DNA from: Thiothrix subterranea
Lineage (GTDB): Bacteria > Pseudomonadota > Gammaproteobacteria > Thiotrichales > Thiotrichaceae
NCBI RefSeq assembly: GCF_016772315.1
Contig: NZ_CP053482.1
Location: 3,343,501-3,407,500, forward strand
Reading direction: 5' to 3'
DNA: 64,000 bases
The notes under the pieces are model-generated. The model did not search any database. It had not been told where the DNA came from and worked only from the letters and a program-made list of their open reading frames with translations. The position numbers and the translations under genes are program-made. Positions 37,575 to 46,837 of this stretch are shown piece after piece; the first letter of the stretch is position 1; each line of letters begins with the position of its first letter.

Positions 37575-39248
37575 ATGCAAATTCAGGTCAGCCAACTCAT
37601 CGTCAAATTCCTGCAACAGTTGGGGGTGGACACGATTTTCGGGATGCCGGGGGCGCACATTTTGCCGGTGTATGACGACTTGTATGATTCCAGTATTAAG
37701 ACGGTGCTAGTCAAGCATGAGCAGGGGGCGGCATTCATGGCGGGTGGCTATGCCCGCGTGAGTGGGCGTATCGGGGCTTGCATTACTACCGCAGGCCCCG
37801 GTGCGAGTAATTTGATTACGGGCATTGCCAACGCTTACGCCGACAAATTGCCGATGATTGTGATTACCGGCGAAGCACCGACCCACATTTTTGGGCGCGG
37901 CGGTTTACAGGAAAGTTCGGGGGAGGGCGGCAGTATCGACCAGACCGCGCTATTTTCCGGTGTGACCCGCTACCACAAGCTGATCGAGCGCACCGATTAC
38001 CTCACCAATGTGCTGAACCAAGCCGCCCGGCAACTGGTTTCCGACGTGCCGGGACCAGTGGTGTTGAGCATCCCGGTGAATGTGCAAAAGGAGCTGGTTG
38101 ATGCGGCGATTCTGGAAAAATTACCCAGCCTGAAACCGTCCCCCAAGCTGCAAATCCCCGCGCAACTGTTGGAACAATGCGCCGACATGATCCGCCAAGC
38201 GCACCGTCCGGTGATTCTCGCGGGTTACGGTTGCCTGCAATCGGCGCAAGCGCGTGCCGAATTGCGTCGGTTCAGCGACCACCTCAATATTCCGGTAGCC
38301 ACCAGCTTGAAGGGCAAGGGCGCTATTGACGAACGTTCCGAACTCGCTTTGGGCAGTTTGGGGGTTACGTCCAGTGGTCACGCCATGCATTATTTCATGG
38401 AAGAAGCCGACCTGATTATTCTGCTGGGGGCGGGTTTTAATGAGCGTACCAGTTATGTGTGGAAACAGGGTGTATTAAACCCCAGCAAAATTATTCAGGT
38501 TGACCGTAATGTGGCGCAACTGGAAAAGGTATTCAAAGCGGATTTAGCCATTCAGTCCGACCTTGGTGATTTCCTCAAATCCATGAATGCCTGTTGTGTC
38601 CCGCAAGGGCTTGAACCGAAACCACGCCCGGATATTGCTGCCTTCAAACGCCGTATTGACCAGCAAAACATAGCGCATAATACGGTGATTTTTGGCGATA
38701 AATTTGCGCTGGTGAAAACCCTGTTTGCGCGGCTGGAACGGCATTTTGACGAAGGCATTGTATTGGTCGATGACAATATCATTTTTGCGCAAAACCTTTA
38801 TCGGGTGAAAGCGGATGATTTGTTTGTACCGAATACCGGCGTGTCGTCATTAGGTCATGCGATTCCTGCGGCGATTGGCGCACGCTTTGCGTTGAACAAA
38901 CCGATATTTGCGATTCTCGGCGATGGCGGTTTTCAAATGTGCTGCATGGAAATCATGACGGCGGTGAATTACCAGATTCCGCTGACGATTATTATGTTCA
39001 ATAACCAGACTTTGGGTTTAATCCGCAAAAACCAGCACCAGCAATACCAACAGCGTTTTCTCGATTGTGATTTTCAAAACCCGGATTACGCGCTATTGGC
39101 ACAATCGTTTGGGATTAACCATTTTAAAATTGCCAGCGATGCCGATTGCCAGCAAGTGTTTGAATTAGCTGATTTTCATCAGGGTATTAATCTGATCGAG
39201 CTGATGGTGGATCAGGATGCTTACCCCAATTACTCTTCGCGCCGATAA
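37575..39248 (+). CDS. Thiamine pyrophosphate enzyme, acetolactate synthase-like
   Basis: The 557-residue protein has the three-part TPP fold. The N-terminal PYR domain has the cofactor-activating glutamate in VKHEQGAAFMAGGYAR near residue 50. The middle FAD/DHS-like domain covers about 190-330. The C-terminal PP domain has the TPP-binding GDGGFQMCCMEI and FNNQ motif near 455-490. It most resembles catabolic acetolactate synthase (AlsS) or the IlvB large subunit. No small subunit gene follows, so an AlsS-like or other carboligase or decarboxylase role is possible. It is followed by 64 bases and then an AAA ATPase gene. Confidence 0.85.
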   Translation: MQIQVSQLIVKFLQQLGVDTIFGMPGAHILPVYDDLYDSSIKTVLVKHEQGAAFMAGGYARVSGRIGACITTAGPGASNLITGIANAYADKLPMIVITGEAPTHIFGRGGLQESSGEGGSIDQTALFSGVTRYHKLIERTDYLTNVLNQAARQLVSDVPGPVVLSIPVNVQKELVDAAILEKLPSLKPSPKLQIPAQLLEQCADMIRQAHRPVILAGYGCLQSAQARAELRRFSDHLNIPVATSLKGKGAIDERSELALGSLGVTSSGHAMHYFMEEADLIILLGAGFNERTSYVWKQGVLNPSKIIQVDRNVAQLEKVFKADLAIQSDLGDFLKSMNACCVPQGLEPKPRPDIAAFKRRIDQQNIAHNTVIFGDKFALVKTLFARLERHFDEGIVLVDDNIIFAQNLYRVKADDLFVPNTGVSSLGHAIPAAIGARFALNKPIFAILGDGGFQMCCMEIMTAVNYQIPLTIIMFNNQTLGLIRKNQHQQYQQRFLDCDFQNPDYALLAQSFGINHFKIASDADCQQVFELADFHQGINLIELMVDQDAYPNYSSRR

Positions 39249-39312
39249 CGTGATGCGATTGTGCTATGCTTGCTAACAAGCTTGTGATTCATCTGGACTG
39301 ATAGGAAAAACC

Positions 39313-40350
39313 ATGCTAGAACGATTAAGTATTGAAAATTTTACTGTTTTTTCTAAAGCCAGCTTCGAGTTCGCAGCGGGTCTGAACGTCATCGTCGGTG
39401 AAAACGGTACGGGTAAAACGCATGTACTGAAATTACTGTACGCAATATTGGCCGCGACAAATGAAGAGCTTAAGCGAAACGATAATTCACGTATTATTAA
39501 AAGCAGTTTACAACGCCAATACGCCCAAAAATTACAAAATGTCTTTAAGGCGGAGTCTTTAGGTAAACTAGCACGTCGTGCGGGGCGAGGGCGTTGTGGG
39601 ATTGAATTGCAGTTCACTGATACAGCGCGTAATAGCGCTTTTGAGTTTGGTACTAGCAGTAAAGTTGAAGTGCAGTTTCTGCAACTTCCTGATGTTTTGA
39701 AGGAAGAGCAGACGGTATTTTTCCCTACTCGCGAGTTGTTGAGTATTTATCCCGGATTTCTCGCGTTGTATGAGCAGCGTTATTTAGAGTTTGACGAAAC
39801 CTACCGTGATACATGTTTAGCATTAAGTCTACCCGTGACACGTACTCGTTTTATGAATGACGTCGTTGAAATACTAGAAGAAGCAATGGGTGGAAAAGTT
39901 ATCTTAGCCGATAATGGTAGATTCTATTTATACACCAAAGGGCTTGGGGATTTGGAAATACCACTGGTGGCAGAGGGTATTCGTAAGTTGGCGATGATGG
40001 CACGTTTATTAGCAACCGGAGCATTGCGAGAAAAGAGCTGCTTATTCTGGGACGAACCAGAAGCTACATTAAATCCTCGTTTAGTCAAATTAGTAGCAAA
40101 AGTTATTTGTGAGCTTGCGAATAGTGGCATACAAGTTTTTGTAACCACACATAGCTATTTTTTACTAAAAGAAATTCAATTAGTTTCCATGCAGCAAGTG
40201 GACACAAACACACGCTACTTTTCCTTGCTCAAGGGGGAGGATGGCGTAGTGGTGGAGTCTGGTGATTCCTTGGATGACTTGCAAACCATCGTGGCACTGG
40301 ATGAAGAGTTAGCCCAGTTTGACCGTGAACAGGATGCACACCATGCCTGA
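39313..40350 (+). CDS. AAA ATPase of the AAA_15/21 (ABC/SMC-like) type
   Basis: The 345-residue protein has Walker A VGENGTGKTHVLKLL near residue 34, a short helical insertion rather than long coiled coils, and the late motifs ACLF-type Walker B (SCLFWDEPEATLNPRLV near 245) and VTTHSYFLLKE with the H-loop. Such stand-alone ATPases are common in defence and toxin systems, where they pair with a nuclease. It lacks a TOPRIM domain. Its stop overlaps the next small ORF by eight bases, which indicates a two-gene unit. The DNA is more AT-rich than the flanking genes, which suggests acquisition. Confidence 0.85.
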   Translation: MLERLSIENFTVFSKASFEFAAGLNVIVGENGTGKTHVLKLLYAILAATNEELKRNDNSRIIKSSLQRQYAQKLQNVFKAESLGKLARRAGRGRCGIELQFTDTARNSAFEFGTSSKVEVQFLQLPDVLKEEQTVFFPTRELLSIYPGFLALYEQRYLEFDETYRDTCLALSLPVTRTRFMNDVVEILEEAMGGKVILADNGRFYLYTKGLGDLEIPLVAEGIRKLAMMARLLATGALREKSCLFWDEPEATLNPRLVKLVAKVICELANSGIQVFVTTHSYFLLKEIQLVSMQQVDTNTRYFSLLKGEDGVVVESGDSLDDLQTIVALDEELAQFDREQDAHHA

Positions 40351-40552
40351 AGTCACAGAAGGGCAACTAACCTTCCATTTTCCAACGGAATGGCAGGCGA
40401 TAAGCTATGATGCACCCAACGGTTTTTATGACATGGTTGTACAACGTGCCCCATTGGATTTTAAAGCCGTCGATATTCTGGCACGTAGCCCGTTGGATGC
40501 TTTTACGTGGATAGAAATCAAAGAAGGAAGGCTGCATGATGCAAACCTTTGA
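40343..40552 (+). pseudogene. Truncated nuclease-like partner of the AAA ATPase
   Basis: The 69-residue frame begins MPEVTEGQLTFHFPTEWQAI eight bases inside the ATPase gene. It contains FKAVDILARSPLDAFTWIEIKEG, which has the D...ExK pattern of a PD-(D/E)XK nuclease core (D near residue 40, E-I-K near 61-63). The chain ends shortly after ExK, where a nuclease fold would still need its remaining helices. The last codons merge with the ribosome-binding site and start of the next gene, so the 3' part appears to have been lost. A genuine short protein is the alternative. Confidence 0.6.
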
Positions 40553-42041
40553 TTTTATCTTGAGCATTCCAGTCGCTGATCGCCCCGCGCATTTACGCAA
40601 CTGTCTGGAAAGCATTCACCAGCAAATTACCCGTTACGGCTATGACGGCGGCATTATCATTGTGGTTGCCGAAGACAGCCGTGAGCCGCAGTGCATCGCC
40701 ACACATCAGGCGTTGGTGGCGGAATACAGCGCGAAAGGGCTGGACGTGATTCATTTCGACCTGCCCGAACAATATCAGGTGTTGCAAAGTATCCCCGTCG
40801 CGCAACGCCAGTCCTTGGGGAATTTGCTTACCACGCAACCTGCTGAACGTTTTTACCGCAAAGGGCAGGCAGCCAACCGCAATCTCAGTTACCTGAAAAT
40901 GCTGCAACTGACGCGGGATAAAGACCGCACCTTGTATTATCTGGTGGATAGTGATCAGTTGTTTTTGCCGGAACTGGATTATTTCCATCACATTAATCAG
41001 ATTTTCCAAACCAATGACATCGCTATGTTGACCGGAAAACTGGTGGGTGATCCGCCGGTATCGCCCTCGGTGATGGCAGCGAATTTTCTGGATGATGTGA
41101 GTGCGTTTTTGCACGAAATTGCCGACTATGATCTCAATGGCGCGTGCCAGTTTCATCGGGATACGCCCGTGCCGCACGATGCTGCTTATCACGATTTGGC
41201 GAAATTATTTGGGTTTGAACAGCAGACTAGCCATTTTGATTACCCCTGTCCGTTGTCGGGGGCGCATGATCATCGGGCGTGTTTGGAAACCTTTGCAGCG
41301 CGGTTACAGGCATTTTTCTTTGGCGAACATTTGACGCGCAAGACGGTGTATCAACCGGGTGCTGATCCATTGGCACTGACCCCGGCACGTACCATTTACC
41401 CCGGAAATTACATCGTCAATTTCGAGGGTTTGAAATACATTATTCCGTTTGGGCATTTGCGGCTGCGGATGTCGGGGCCGACGGCGGGACGGTTGATTCA
41501 GGCGGAAATTGGCGAACGGTTTGCGGCGGCGAATTTGCCGATGTTGCACAAGCGTACCACGGATGCCGATGACGGTTTTCGCCCCGGTGTGGAGCAACAG
41601 CACGATGCGGCGATTGATATTTCGGATGAGTTTGAACGCCAGTTTTTCGGCGATTTGATGCTGTTCTCGGTGGTGGAGTGGCTGAAGCAGCACGATTTGG
41701 CGCAATTAGCCAACGCCGCTGCGGTGCAACAGGTGATGGAGTCGGTGGAGTCGGAATTGCTGAACTTGTATGAGGCTAAACATGCAGCAGTGAATGCGCA
41801 GGTGCAAGCCTTGGAACAGTGGGTGCAACAGCCGCAGCACGGTTGGCAGGGTTCGCCCGCGTTGGCGCAAGTATTGCAGTTTTTGGGGAATATTCGCCGC
41901 AATTTCAGTGATCAGTCGTTGGCTTGGCAGCAAATCCAATCGGCTGAACATCGGGCAAAGCGTAAACAGCAGATGCTGGCGGCTCTGCTGAGTTATCAAG
42001 CAGAACGCGCCGTGTGGGATGAGGTTGTGGCATTGCCTTGA
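40536..42041 (+). CDS. Glycosyltransferase-like (GT-A fold) protein
   Basis: The 501-residue protein starts like a family 2 glycosyltransferase: DFILSIPVADRPAHLRNCLESI, followed by a strand GGIIIVVAEDS. YYLVDSDQLFLPEL near residue 144 holds the DxD-like metal motif. The middle has His/Asp-rich segments (FDYPCPLSGAHDH). The C-terminal third is helical and Gln-rich (about 375-490), perhaps coiled coil. I do not know the acceptor. AAGGAAGG precedes the twin ATGs at 40536 and 40539. It converges on the GNAT-nitrilase gene with a two-base gap. Confidence 0.68.
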   Translation: MMQTFDFILSIPVADRPAHLRNCLESIHQQITRYGYDGGIIIVVAEDSREPQCIATHQALVAEYSAKGLDVIHFDLPEQYQVLQSIPVAQRQSLGNLLTTQPAERFYRKGQAANRNLSYLKMLQLTRDKDRTLYYLVDSDQLFLPELDYFHHINQIFQTNDIAMLTGKLVGDPPVSPSVMAANFLDDVSAFLHEIADYDLNGACQFHRDTPVPHDAAYHDLAKLFGFEQQTSHFDYPCPLSGAHDHRACLETFAARLQAFFFGEHLTRKTVYQPGADPLALTPARTIYPGNYIVNFEGLKYIIPFGHLRLRMSGPTAGRLIQAEIGERFAAANLPMLHKRTTDADDGFRPGVEQQHDAAIDISDEFERQFFGDLMLFSVVEWLKQHDLAQLANAAAVQQVMESVESELLNLYEAKHAAVNAQVQALEQWVQQPQHGWQGSPALAQVLQFLGNIRRNFSDQSLAWQQIQSAEHRAKRKQQMLAALLSYQAERAVWDEVVALP

Positions 42042-42043
42042 GG

Positions 42044-43618
42044 CTATTTGCCTTTCCAGCGGACGTGGTACAAGTCATGGCGGCGGTCGCGCAAGTTTTG
42101 TACCGAGCCACTATTGCGGGCAGTCATTAATAAATCGGGACGCAGGTCAGCCATGGCGACCATTTCGGTATTGGGGGTGGTGTCGGCGGCGATACCGTCA
42201 CGCGCAAACGGCAAGTCGCACGGGGTAAGAATGCAGCTTTGTGCGTATTGAATATCCATATTGGCGACGTTGGGCAGGTTGCCACAGTTGCCGGACATGA
42301 CCACGTAAATCTGATTTTCGACGGCGCGTGCCTGACAGCAATAACGCACCCGCAAGTAGCCTTGGCGTTCATCGGTACAAAACGGCACAAACAAAATTTG
42401 TGCGCCCTGATCAGTGAGGTGGCGTGCCAGTTCGGGAAATTCCGAGTCGTAGCAAATCAGTACCCCGATGGGGCCGCAATCGGTTTGAATGACATCCAAT
42501 TCACTGCCGCCTTCGATATTCCACCAATACGCTTCATTGGGCGTGGGGTGAATTTTAGCTTGTGCGTGTACTGTGCCGTCACGCAGGAAAATGTAGCAAA
42601 TGTTTTCCACCCGACCATTCGGCATCCGTGTGGGGTGAGAGCCGCCAATAATGTTGATATTGTAACGCAACGCCAAGTCGCGCATGGCTTCGCGGAATTG
42701 CGGGGTGTATTTGGTGAGCGCTTCAATGGCTTCCACGGGGCTTAATTGCTGCGATTCCATCGACAACAATTGCAGGGTGAACAGTTCGGGGAACACCACG
42801 AAATCGCCTTTGTAATCGGCTACCACGTCAACGAAGTAGGCGACGGCTTCCATGAATTCCTCGAACGATTGCACTTTGCGTTGCTGGTATTGCACCGTGC
42901 CGACGCGCACGCTATCGGGTTGACGTTTGCCGTAGTTTTTCTGTTTGCCTTTGGCGGGCGTCTGCGAAACTTTGGGGTTGCGCCAAATCATGTGGACGCC
43001 GTAACCCATTGATTGGTGGTCAGCATCCAGATAATGCGGGATTAAGCCAATGAATTCGAAATCATTGCGTAGCTGGAAGGAAAGTACCGGGTCGCGTTGT
43101 TCCTTTTTGCGCACGGCTTCGACATACGCTTCCGCTGTACCGTAACGCTTGATGCGGCTGGCAAGCGTGGGCAAACGCCCGGCGAAGACGATGCCTTTCA
43201 GGGAGAGGTCTTGCGCTAATTGTTTGCGGGCATTGTACAGGCGTTGCCCGATGCGGTAGCCACGGTAGTTGGGGTCGACGCACACTTCCATGCCGTAGAG
43301 CCATTCGCCGTGGGGGTCGTGGGTAGCGATGTAGCCGTTGCCGGTGATTTCGCTCCAGTTATGTTGTTTGAAAGCGCGTTTTTCGCTGACGCGCAGGGTG
43401 GCGCAGTAACCGACGATTTTTTCGCCTGCGACCACCACAAATTGCCCTTCTGGGAAGTGATTTTGCTGCCCGATCAGTACCGGCTCTGGGTAGCCGTACA
43501 TCCCCGTGCCTGCATAAACGCGCTCGGATAGCGCGGCAATTTGGGGAATGTCATCCATTTTGGCTTGGCGGAGCTGGAGCTGGATAGCGGGGTCGGAAAG
43601 TGTGTTGGTGGTAGCCAT
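42044..43618 (-). CDS. Bifunctional GNAT acetyltransferase/carbon-nitrogen hydrolase fusion
   Basis: The 524-residue protein fuses an N-terminal GNAT domain (about 12-210; acetyl-CoA loop NYRGYRIGQRLYNARK) to a nitrilase-superfamily domain (about 225-510). The hydrolase triad is readable: glutamate in VVFPELFTLQ, lysine in AKIHPTPNEAYW, and cysteine in GVLICYDSEFPELARH. This fusion is a known family with uncertain substrates, probably an amide or acyl transfer on a small metabolite. A palindrome at 43679-43699 lies just upstream. Confidence 0.93.
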   Translation of the reverse strand: MATTNTLSDPAIQLQLRQAKMDDIPQIAALSERVYAGTGMYGYPEPVLIGQQNHFPEGQFVVVAGEKIVGYCATLRVSEKRAFKQHNWSEITGNGYIATHDPHGEWLYGMEVCVDPNYRGYRIGQRLYNARKQLAQDLSLKGIVFAGRLPTLASRIKRYGTAEAYVEAVRKKEQRDPVLSFQLRNDFEFIGLIPHYLDADHQSMGYGVHMIWRNPKVSQTPAKGKQKNYGKRQPDSVRVGTVQYQQRKVQSFEEFMEAVAYFVDVVADYKGDFVVFPELFTLQLLSMESQQLSPVEAIEALTKYTPQFREAMRDLALRYNINIIGGSHPTRMPNGRVENICYIFLRDGTVHAQAKIHPTPNEAYWWNIEGGSELDVIQTDCGPIGVLICYDSEFPELARHLTDQGAQILFVPFCTDERQGYLRVRYCCQARAVENQIYVVMSGNCGNLPNVANMDIQYAQSCILTPCDLPFARDGIAADTTPNTEMVAMADLRPDLLMTARNSGSVQNLRDRRHDLYHVRWKGK

Positions 43619-43678
43619 AAAAAGTGGTTTTGGTGTTGGTTGAAAGGTGCATGATATACCGCAGCGCTGTAGAGCGTC

Positions 43679-43699
43679 AGTATTCCGTGCTGGAATACT
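43679..43699. promoter_or_regulatory. Possible operator palindrome
   Basis: AGTATTCC and GGAATACT are exact complements around GTGCT. The site sits in the divergent gap between the GNAT-nitrilase gene and arfB, so it could bind a dimeric regulator. No regulator gene is adjacent. Confidence 0.35.
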
Positions 43700-43779
43700 A
43701 AACTCCCGTCAAATACCTTCACTAATCGGCCATTGGACGTTAAAGTAAACAGCAATTAGACGCCGTTTTGAAGGTCATT

Positions 43780-44172
43780 ATGAATATCCCGCCCGAAGAA
43801 CTCGATTTCCAATCCATCCGCGCTCAAGGTTCCGGCGGGCAAAACGTCAATAAAGTTTCGACTGCGATTCACTTGCGTTTTGACATCCGCGCTTCTTCCT
43901 TGCCGGATAGTTGGAAAGAAAAGCTGTTGAACTACGCTGATCAGCGCATTTCCGGCGATGGCGTGGTGGTCATCAAGGCGCAAACCCACAACAGTCAGGA
44001 AAAAAACCGGGCGGACGCGCTTGAACGCTTGCAACAATTAATCGCGGATGCGACCAAAGTGCAAAAGAAGCGCAAAGCCACGCGCCCGACGTTTAGCTCG
44101 CGGCTCAAGCGGCTTGACAGCAAGAAAAAGCACAGCGATATTAAATCGGGGCGTAAAAAAGTCGATTATTAG
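43780..44172 (+). CDS. arfB: Alternative ribosome-rescue factor ArfB
   Basis: ArfB hydrolyses peptidyl-tRNA on stalled ribosomes. The 130-residue protein has the GGQ motif in QGSGGQNVNKVSTAIHLRFD near residue 22 and a basic C-terminal tail (KKRKATRPT, then KRLDSKKKH) that enters the empty mRNA channel in known ArfB. The length is close to E. coli ArfB (140). I place the start at the ATG giving MNIPPEELD; a TTG 12 bases earlier is also in frame. Its stop overlaps the convergent sulfotransferase gene by four bases. Confidence 0.94.
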   Translation: MNIPPEELDFQSIRAQGSGGQNVNKVSTAIHLRFDIRASSLPDSWKEKLLNYADQRISGDGVVVIKAQTHNSQEKNRADALERLQQLIADATKVQKKRKATRPTFSSRLKRLDSKKKHSDIKSGRKKVDY

Positions 44173-44894
44173 CAATGCTGTTTGGCGTAGTGCAGCAATA
44201 AAGCGCGGCTGCGTTGATAAGCCTGTTCTGCCTGTTGCAATAACGTCGCATCCAGTTCCACATCATCCACCGCTTCTTGAAAATTCGGTAATATTTTGCC
44301 GGTGTGAATGAGTGGTGAGGTATCCCCCGCACCGGCTACGCCCGTTTTGGCAAAGCTACCGTATTCATGCGATAACGGTTCAGTCACGCCTATCCATTGC
44401 TGTAACTGGCTTAATAAGCCGTCGGTGTCAGTGCAGACTTTTTCGGTATCAAAATAGTAATAACGTTGCGGGTGTTGCTGGGCGAAGTCGGTAAGGGTTT
44501 GCAGCCGTTCAAGGTAATAGTCGTTTGTGCCAGCGGGTTGCGCATACAAATCATCGCTGGATTTTTGCCGGAATAACTTAATGATGCTTTTAATGGTTGG
44601 CTCAGGTTGGCGCAACGCAATAAAAATGACAGCATCTTGTAATGCGGGCAGACTTAAATTCAGCCGATAATCGTTGTGCAGCAGTTTATCAAATTGATAG
44701 TGACTGTCGGGTTTTAAGCTATCGTGTTGGCTGTAATCCGCGATTTGCCGGGCTAGATCAGCGTCGCTGAGGTAGCTTTGGTGCATTTCGTAATAGCCAT
44801 TGATACGCGGGTGTGAGCCGATAATATGACTCAACGTACTGCTGTAGGCTCGCATGTGGCTGAGTAAAAAGATTCGGGAGTAGGAGTGTTTCAT
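44169..44894 (-). CDS. Sulfotransferase family protein
   Basis: The 241-residue protein has an N-terminal strand-loop-helix FLLSHMRAYSSTLSHIIGSH, which fits a PAPS 5'-phosphosulfate-binding loop, and a later IFIALRQPEPTIKSIIKLFR segment that fits the 3'-phosphate motif. It probably sulfates a surface glycan or small molecule, but the acceptor is unknown. The start is ATG 44894; ATG 44912 would add six residues. A truncated copy of its 5' end lies at 46838-47020, on the far side of the restriction-modification genes. Confidence 0.78.
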   Translation of the reverse strand: MKHSYSRIFLLSHMRAYSSTLSHIIGSHPRINGYYEMHQSYLSDADLARQIADYSQHDSLKPDSHYQFDKLLHNDYRLNLSLPALQDAVIFIALRQPEPTIKSIIKLFRQKSSDDLYAQPAGTNDYYLERLQTLTDFAQQHPQRYYYFDTEKVCTDTDGLLSQLQQWIGVTEPLSHEYGSFAKTGVAGAGDTSPLIHTGKILPNFQEAVDDVELDATLLQQAEQAYQRSRALLLHYAKQHC

Positions 44895-44920
44895 ATTAGG
44901 ATTTCCGGTCAAATAAACTT

Positions 44921-46135
44921 TTAGCCCGTTTGGTTGAGTAATTGCTTAGACCACTGTTCATCTATGAATGAGCCAATTTCTAATGCCGGAGAATTAATGA
45001 TTTGCACGATATGATCGTCAAATTTCATTTCAATTAAATCTTGTGCTTTACGGGTAGCAACAAGAAATGCAATCTTAGCGCCTTTTTTTCTCGCGGCTGC
45101 TGATAATTTTGACGCTGCTTCATAAAGGGTTTCGTTCTCACGTTGTACTCTTATTGGTACGGGTTTAGCTTGATAGTTTCTTTTTAAGATTGCATCTATT
45201 CCCGCGTTGCGATGCACGGGCAACACATCAAGACCGGAGAGTATTGCCAGAGATTTTTCATCTGCATTGATATAGGACTCTCGACCTTTATTTAGCAAGG
45301 CGGATTCTGTTTTTACTAATGTTTCTAGTCGCGATTTAGATAACTCAATTGCATCTAACGACGTATCTATTCCTATGAATTTTCTGCCTTTCATCTTGGC
45401 GGCGACTAGAGTAGTCCCACTTCCACAAAAGGGGTCAAGCACTAAATCACCTTCATCGGTTGATATTTCAATGATTCGATCAAGCAATAAGATGGGCTTT
45501 TGGGTTGGGTATCCAGTGCGCTCTTTGGCTTTTGGATTTAGAAAAGGGATTTCCCACACATCGGCTAATGGAACACCTTTTTTCTCATCGGCTGAAACAA
45601 CACTGCCATCATCTTCACGCGCATAAATGGATTTATTGTGTGCATCTCTCGATCTTTTTTGCAGAATTTGATCAATATTGGTGGTTTCTGAATAGTCAGT
45701 AAATATTTTATTGAATTTATAGCTGTCGGTTTTTGAAAAAAATAAGATATTCTGATGATTTGGCGTGAGATTGTTAGCAGAGTTTGACCATCTTTTGTAT
45801 GACCAAATGATTTCAGAAAGGAAGTTATCCTGACCAAATACCTCTTCACCAATTAATCTCAGGATGTGGTTAGCCGTTTTATCACAATGAATAAATATTG
45901 TACCAGAGTCTTTTAGGATTCTCTTTGCTTCAATTAGGCGATACAGCATAAAGTCAGCGTATGTTTTATGGCACGCCCACAGGTCATCAAAGCTATAGTG
46001 GGAGGTTCTGTCCCTAGAACTTAAACTGTGTTTTTTATTGGTGAGAAACGGCGGGTCAAGATAAATCATGTCAATGGTTTTTTCTTGCAAACCCTTCATT
46101 ATTTCTAGGCAATCACCGTGATATAATTCTTTCAT
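44921..46135 (-). CDS. Site-specific DNA methyltransferase, partner of ApaLI-type enzyme
   Basis: The protein is an amino-methyltransferase with motif IV (DMIYLDPPF) near residue 25 and motif I (DLVLDPFCGSGTTLVAAK) near residue 235, an order typical of the beta class. Its C-terminal part (about 300-400) may be the target-recognition or an extra domain. I start it at ATG 46135 (MKELYHGDCLEIMKGL, 404 residues), because that is how such enzymes normally begin. In-frame ATGs at 46153 and 46168 overlap the upstream restriction gene. It should protect the site cut by the adjacent ApaLI-like enzyme, GTGCAC if specificity is conserved. The DNA is AT-rich relative to flanks. Confidence 0.9.
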   Translation of the reverse strand: MKELYHGDCLEIMKGLQEKTIDMIYLDPPFLTNKKHSLSSRDRTSHYSFDDLWACHKTYADFMLYRLIEAKRILKDSGTIFIHCDKTANHILRLIGEEVFGQDNFLSEIIWSYKRWSNSANNLTPNHQNILFFSKTDSYKFNKIFTDYSETTNIDQILQKRSRDAHNKSIYAREDDGSVVSADEKKGVPLADVWEIPFLNPKAKERTGYPTQKPILLLDRIIEISTDEGDLVLDPFCGSGTTLVAAKMKGRKFIGIDTSLDAIELSKSRLETLVKTESALLNKGRESYINADEKSLAILSGLDVLPVHRNAGIDAILKRNYQAKPVPIRVQRENETLYEAASKLSAAARKKGAKIAFLVATRKAQDLIEMKFDDHIVQIINSPALEIGSFIDEQWSKQLLNQTG

Positions 46136-46142
46136 ATTGGAT

Positions 46143-46772
46143 TTAGTCTTCATTTGGAACGCGCTCATTGGCGATTTGTTCTAGTATTGCTTTTAAATCT
46201 ATGCCTGTTCTCTTTTGCACATAAGCCCAAGCAGCGTCCCCATAGTAATAATGACCACCCATTCCTTGATAAAGCGTTTCAAGAGTTTGCTGAATACGCA
46301 TGGCTTGCTGACGATTTGGGTAATAAAACATGACTCTAATAGGTGTGTATCCCGCATCAGCAATGACTTGGATTCTGGTGTGCTCTTTGGTGATATGATC
46401 ACCATCAGTGGTTGCATCTTTCCATTTTATTTCAAGCGCGTCATTTCCTACCAAGCAATCAATTTCAAATGTTTTGGGTTTTTGACCTCTGGTATTTGGG
46501 ATGCGAAGGCTTCCCGAATCGGGGAATGCATGTTCAAAACATTTTTTGGTGGCTTGTTCGAGAAATGAACCGGCGTACTTATATAAAAATCGACCTTTGT
46601 TCTGGTAAATGTCGATTTGTTGACCTTCAAGCTTAGAAATCCCCAACACTCGGTATATCAAATAATGTGATACGTCATCGGCTAACATTTCCTCTGTTCT
46701 TGCATCAATCGCCGCCCGCAGCCGATTTGAGTAGTCGAGCGCCAGAGCATTTATTGCTTGCTGAATTGTCAT
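46143..46772 (-). CDS. ApaLI family type II restriction endonuclease
   Basis: The 209-residue protein strongly resembles the RE_ApaLI family: DDVSHYLIYRVLGI, YQNKGRFLYKYAGSFLEQA, RIPNTRGQKPKTFEIDCLVG, then the ALEIKWKDATTDGDHITKEH block and a VMFYYPNRQQAMRIQ helix. The nuclease core is D105 with E114-I-K116. The family recognises GTGCAC. I place the start at ATG 46772 (MTIQQAINALALDY); a longer frame upstream reads into a sulfotransferase fragment. It is followed by the methyltransferase with an 8-17 base overlap or gap depending on start. Both genes are on the minus strand. Confidence 0.92.
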   Translation of the reverse strand: MTIQQAINALALDYSNRLRAAIDARTEEMLADDVSHYLIYRVLGISKLEGQQIDIYQNKGRFLYKYAGSFLEQATKKCFEHAFPDSGSLRIPNTRGQKPKTFEIDCLVGNDALEIKWKDATTDGDHITKEHTRIQVIADAGYTPIRVMFYYPNRQQAMRIQQTLETLYQGMGGHYYYGDAAWAYVQKRTGIDLKAILEQIANERVPNED

Positions 46773-46837
46773 TGATAGTCTCGAAAAATGGATGAATGCA
46801 GCCAAGAATACATCATCAGTCCGGCTAAAATCCAAGT

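Noticed and set aside
46773-46835. Longer start for the restriction gene
   Set aside because: The extra residues come from the sulfotransferase-fragment junction and are not part of the ApaLI family.
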